In this document: one piece after another, positions 20,015 through 21,204 of the stretch | Layout: each line of letters opens with the position of its first letter | How positions within the stretch are numbered: the stretch's first letter is position 1 | From: Lachnospiraceae bacterium | Lineage (GTDB): Bacteria; Bacillota; Clostridia; Oscillospirales; Ruminococcaceae | NCBI GenBank assembly: GCA_023664705.1 | Contig: JAMPFE010000035.1 | Coordinates: forward strand, 1-21,204 | Length of the DNA stretch: 21,204 nt | Direction of reading: 5' to 3' | Position numbers and translations under genes: made by a program | The notes under the pieces: generated by a model | What the model was told of the DNA's origin: nothing | The model's input: only the letters and a program-made list of their open reading frames with translations | Databases searched by the model: none

Positions 20015-20441
20015 ACTGCGGGGGCTTTGGCGCGGGAAACACGCCGTTGGCAAAGGAAACACATGGGTAGAGGGCTTTCTCGCAAACCGAGCGGAAAAGA
20101 ATGCTCAAATTATAAGCATTGAAGACGGTTGGACAAAGTATGTTGCCACAAAAACCCTCGGCGAGTGCACGGGCTTGTGCGACAAAAACGGTAAGCTCAT
20201 TTTTGAGGGGGATATATTGTTGGCGGGAGACGGCGATACTTATGTGGTTGAATATCGAGGTAGTTGGTCGGGATTTGTAGGAAGACAATTTGGCGGCAAT
20301 CCGAATTATAATCCGTTTTTGTTTACTGTCGCATATCAATGCGAGGTAATCGGCAATATCCACGACAATCCCGAGCTGTTAAACGCCACGGGCGAGGACA
20401 TCGGAAACGCGGCGCAGGACGTGCTTATGCCCGCGACGTGA
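20004..20441 (+). CDS. YopX-family phage protein
   Basis: A 145-residue protein with the YopX layout: RGKHAVGKGNTWVEGFL near the start, then the core TKTLGECTGLCDKNGKLIFEGDIL (about 49-72), and the C-terminal CEVIGNIHDNPELL. YopX proteins are common early-region proteins of Firmicutes phages and their molecular function is not established. The start overlaps the previous gene by 11 bases, with a GAGGACG site upstream. Confidence 0.88.
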   Translation: MMNELRGLWRGKHAVGKGNTWVEGFLANRAEKNAQIISIEDGWTKYVATKTLGECTGLCDKNGKLIFEGDILLAGDGDTYVVEYRGSWSGFVGRQFGGNPNYNPFLFTVAYQCEVIGNIHDNPELLNATGEDIGNAAQDVLMPAT

Positions 20442-20453
20442 AAGGAGACGGCA

Positions 20454-20663
20454 ATGACGATACACTGTGACAATTTCGCTTGCAAAAACAATCGCGACGG
20501 GAAATGCAAGCTGGACGAGATACAGATATCCGCAGCAAGATGCGCAAGTTATGATTACGGCGACGGCGTACCGCGCGGCGGTTATGCCGACGATATCGAG
20601 GATATCCTGTTCGAGGAATATCTGAAAGGAGCTGCCGATGAGACACAAGAAAACCGCGATTGA
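20454..20663 (+). CDS. Small Cys-rich protein
   Basis: A 69-residue protein with CDNFACKNNRDGKCKLDE then CASYDYGDG: four cysteines (Cys5, Cys10, Cys18 and Cys30) spaced like DUF1540-type small metal-binding modules, with an acidic C-terminus. AAAGGAG precedes the ATG. Its 3' end overlaps the next gene by 26 bases. Metal binding is inferred only from spacing. Confidence 0.72.
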   Translation: MTIHCDNFACKNNRDGKCKLDEIQISAARCASYDYGDGVPRGGYADDIEDILFEEYLKGAADETQENRD

Positions 20664-21153
20664 CAAGATAGTCTCGCTCGCGGAGCGCGAGGGGCTGTCA
20701 TACGGGCAGTACGTTGCGCGCGAGTACGCGAGCCACACGCAGCGCAAACGGCACGTTCTCGACGTTTGCAAGCCGCAGGGAATGTCGACGATACAGGCGA
20801 CGCTGCGGGTCGATTGTCCGAGACAATGCGAGCCCGTTCCCAAGCCCGTCAACTCTAGACCGCATACGGGCGGAAGAAAAGTCGAAATGCCCGTTGACGA
20901 GGCTGTGGAGCTGTACGAAAGCGGGAAATCCGTTGCCGAAATTATGAAACGTCTCGGCGCAACGCGGCAGAACATCGAGGGGCGGCTGCGCAGAGCGGGC
21001 GTTGAAATGCGCAAAAGCGGACGACAGAGCTTGTCGAACGAGAAAATCACGAAAATTCGTGCGCTCCGCGCCGAGGGCAGAACCTACCGCGATATCGCGA
21101 TAGAATGCTACGTCGACGAAACGACGGTCAAGAAATATCTCAAGGCGACATAA
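20638..21153 (+). CDS. Protein with two helix-turn-helix modules
   Basis: A 171-residue protein. Residues about 1-45 are basic and helical. The second half holds two successive helix-turn-helix segments, about 85-118 (AVELYESGKSVAEIMKRLGA then RQNIEGRLRRAG) and about 137-170 (IRALRAEGRTYRDIAIE then DETTVKKYLKA), both of the Hin/resolvase-like or terminase-small-subunit-like type. It could regulate phage late genes or package DNA; the sequence does not decide. AAAGGAGC precedes the ATG, inside the previous gene. Confidence 0.8.
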   Translation: MRHKKTAIDKIVSLAEREGLSYGQYVAREYASHTQRKRHVLDVCKPQGMSTIQATLRVDCPRQCEPVPKPVNSRPHTGGRKVEMPVDEAVELYESGKSVAEIMKRLGATRQNIEGRLRRAGVEMRKSGRQSLSNEKITKIRALRAEGRTYRDIAIECYVDETTVKKYLKAT

Positions 21154-21158
21154 AAAAC

Positions 21159-21185
21159 GCCGCCCCGAGCGAACTCGGAAGCGGC
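21159..21185 (+). repeat. Hairpin after the helix-turn-helix gene
   Basis: GCCGC (21159-21163) pairs with GCGGC (21181-21185) and CCGAG with CTCGG inside it. No T run follows within the window, so terminator function is unproven. Confidence 0.45.
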
Positions 21186-21204
21186 AAACAAACTACTGAT
21201 TACA

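Larger units (their letters stand above)
12484..21204. mobile_element. Prophage-like integrative element, left part only
   Basis: The evidence is a serine recombinase at the end of the element abutting a broken host gene, two XRE repressors with divergent operators, a Cro-like gene, a run of very small closely packed genes, a YopX-family phage protein and a zinc-ribbon protein. No structural, lysis or replication genes are in view. It could be a prophage or a related integrative element. The first 4.5 kb contains AT-rich cargo unlike the GC-rich flanks. The right end is beyond the window. Confidence 0.8.

Noticed and set aside
1..21204. CRISPR arrays, rRNA genes and insertion sequences
   Set aside because: No regularly spaced direct repeats, rRNA-like sequence or transposase with terminal repeats was seen.

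Overview
The window looks like chromosome of a Gram-positive, low-oxygen member of the Firmicutes, most likely class Clostridia. The reasons are strong -35/-10 promoters with 17-base spacers, AGGAGG-type ribosome sites, GatCAB indirect aminoacylation, a split iron-sulfur glutamate synthase of the archaeal/clostridial type, and a YaaH/SleL-like GH18 remnant of the kind found in spore formers. I cannot name the genus.

Region 1 (1-12,060) is GC-rich core chromosome. It begins with tRNA-Glu and tRNA-Met on the minus strand and tRNA-Gln on the plus strand. Next come gatC-gatA-gatB (minus), whose product converts Glu-tRNA(Gln) to Gln-tRNA(Gln), and a short D,D-carboxypeptidase-like lipoprotein (minus). 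A rightward six-gene nitrogen operon follows: a glutamine amidotransferase subunit, an FMN/iron-sulfur glutamate synthase core, a four-cluster ferredoxin, an FAD/NAD(P) oxidoreductase, a GXGXG subunit and an ANTAR regulator. Its consensus promoter is followed by about 180 bases of structured leader ending in a possible terminator, so attenuation is plausible. cysK with its own promoter closes the region.

Region 2 (about 12,484-21,204) is the left part of a prophage-like element. A large serine recombinase sits against the 3' fragment of a GH18 gene, and its stop codon is followed in the same frame by the remnant, so the element appears to have integrated into that gene. The right end is outside the window. 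Between the recombinase and the early genes lie likely cargo genes: a two-helix membrane protein, a complete six-helix voltage-gated K+ channel, and a leftward two-gene cassette of unknown function.

The element carries two separate repressor circuits. Repressor A (15,469-15,840) is next to a perfect inverted repeat CTCGCA-WW-TGCGAG that fills the spacer of a divergent promoter; a near-identical promoter/operator block recurs 1.3 kb away ahead of a small Cro-like gene. Repressor B (18,121-18,486) is linked to TAGCA-N7-TGCTA sites that fill the spacers of its own promoter and of a rightward promoter. Rightward from there is a train of very small early phage-type genes, a zinc ribbon, a frame-shifted membrane gene, a YopX-family protein, a Cys-rich small protein and a double helix-turn-helix protein.

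No CRISPR array, rRNA or insertion sequence was seen. The most original material is the duplicated operator architecture, the ion channel and unknown cassette in the element, and the structured leader of the glutamate synthase operon.
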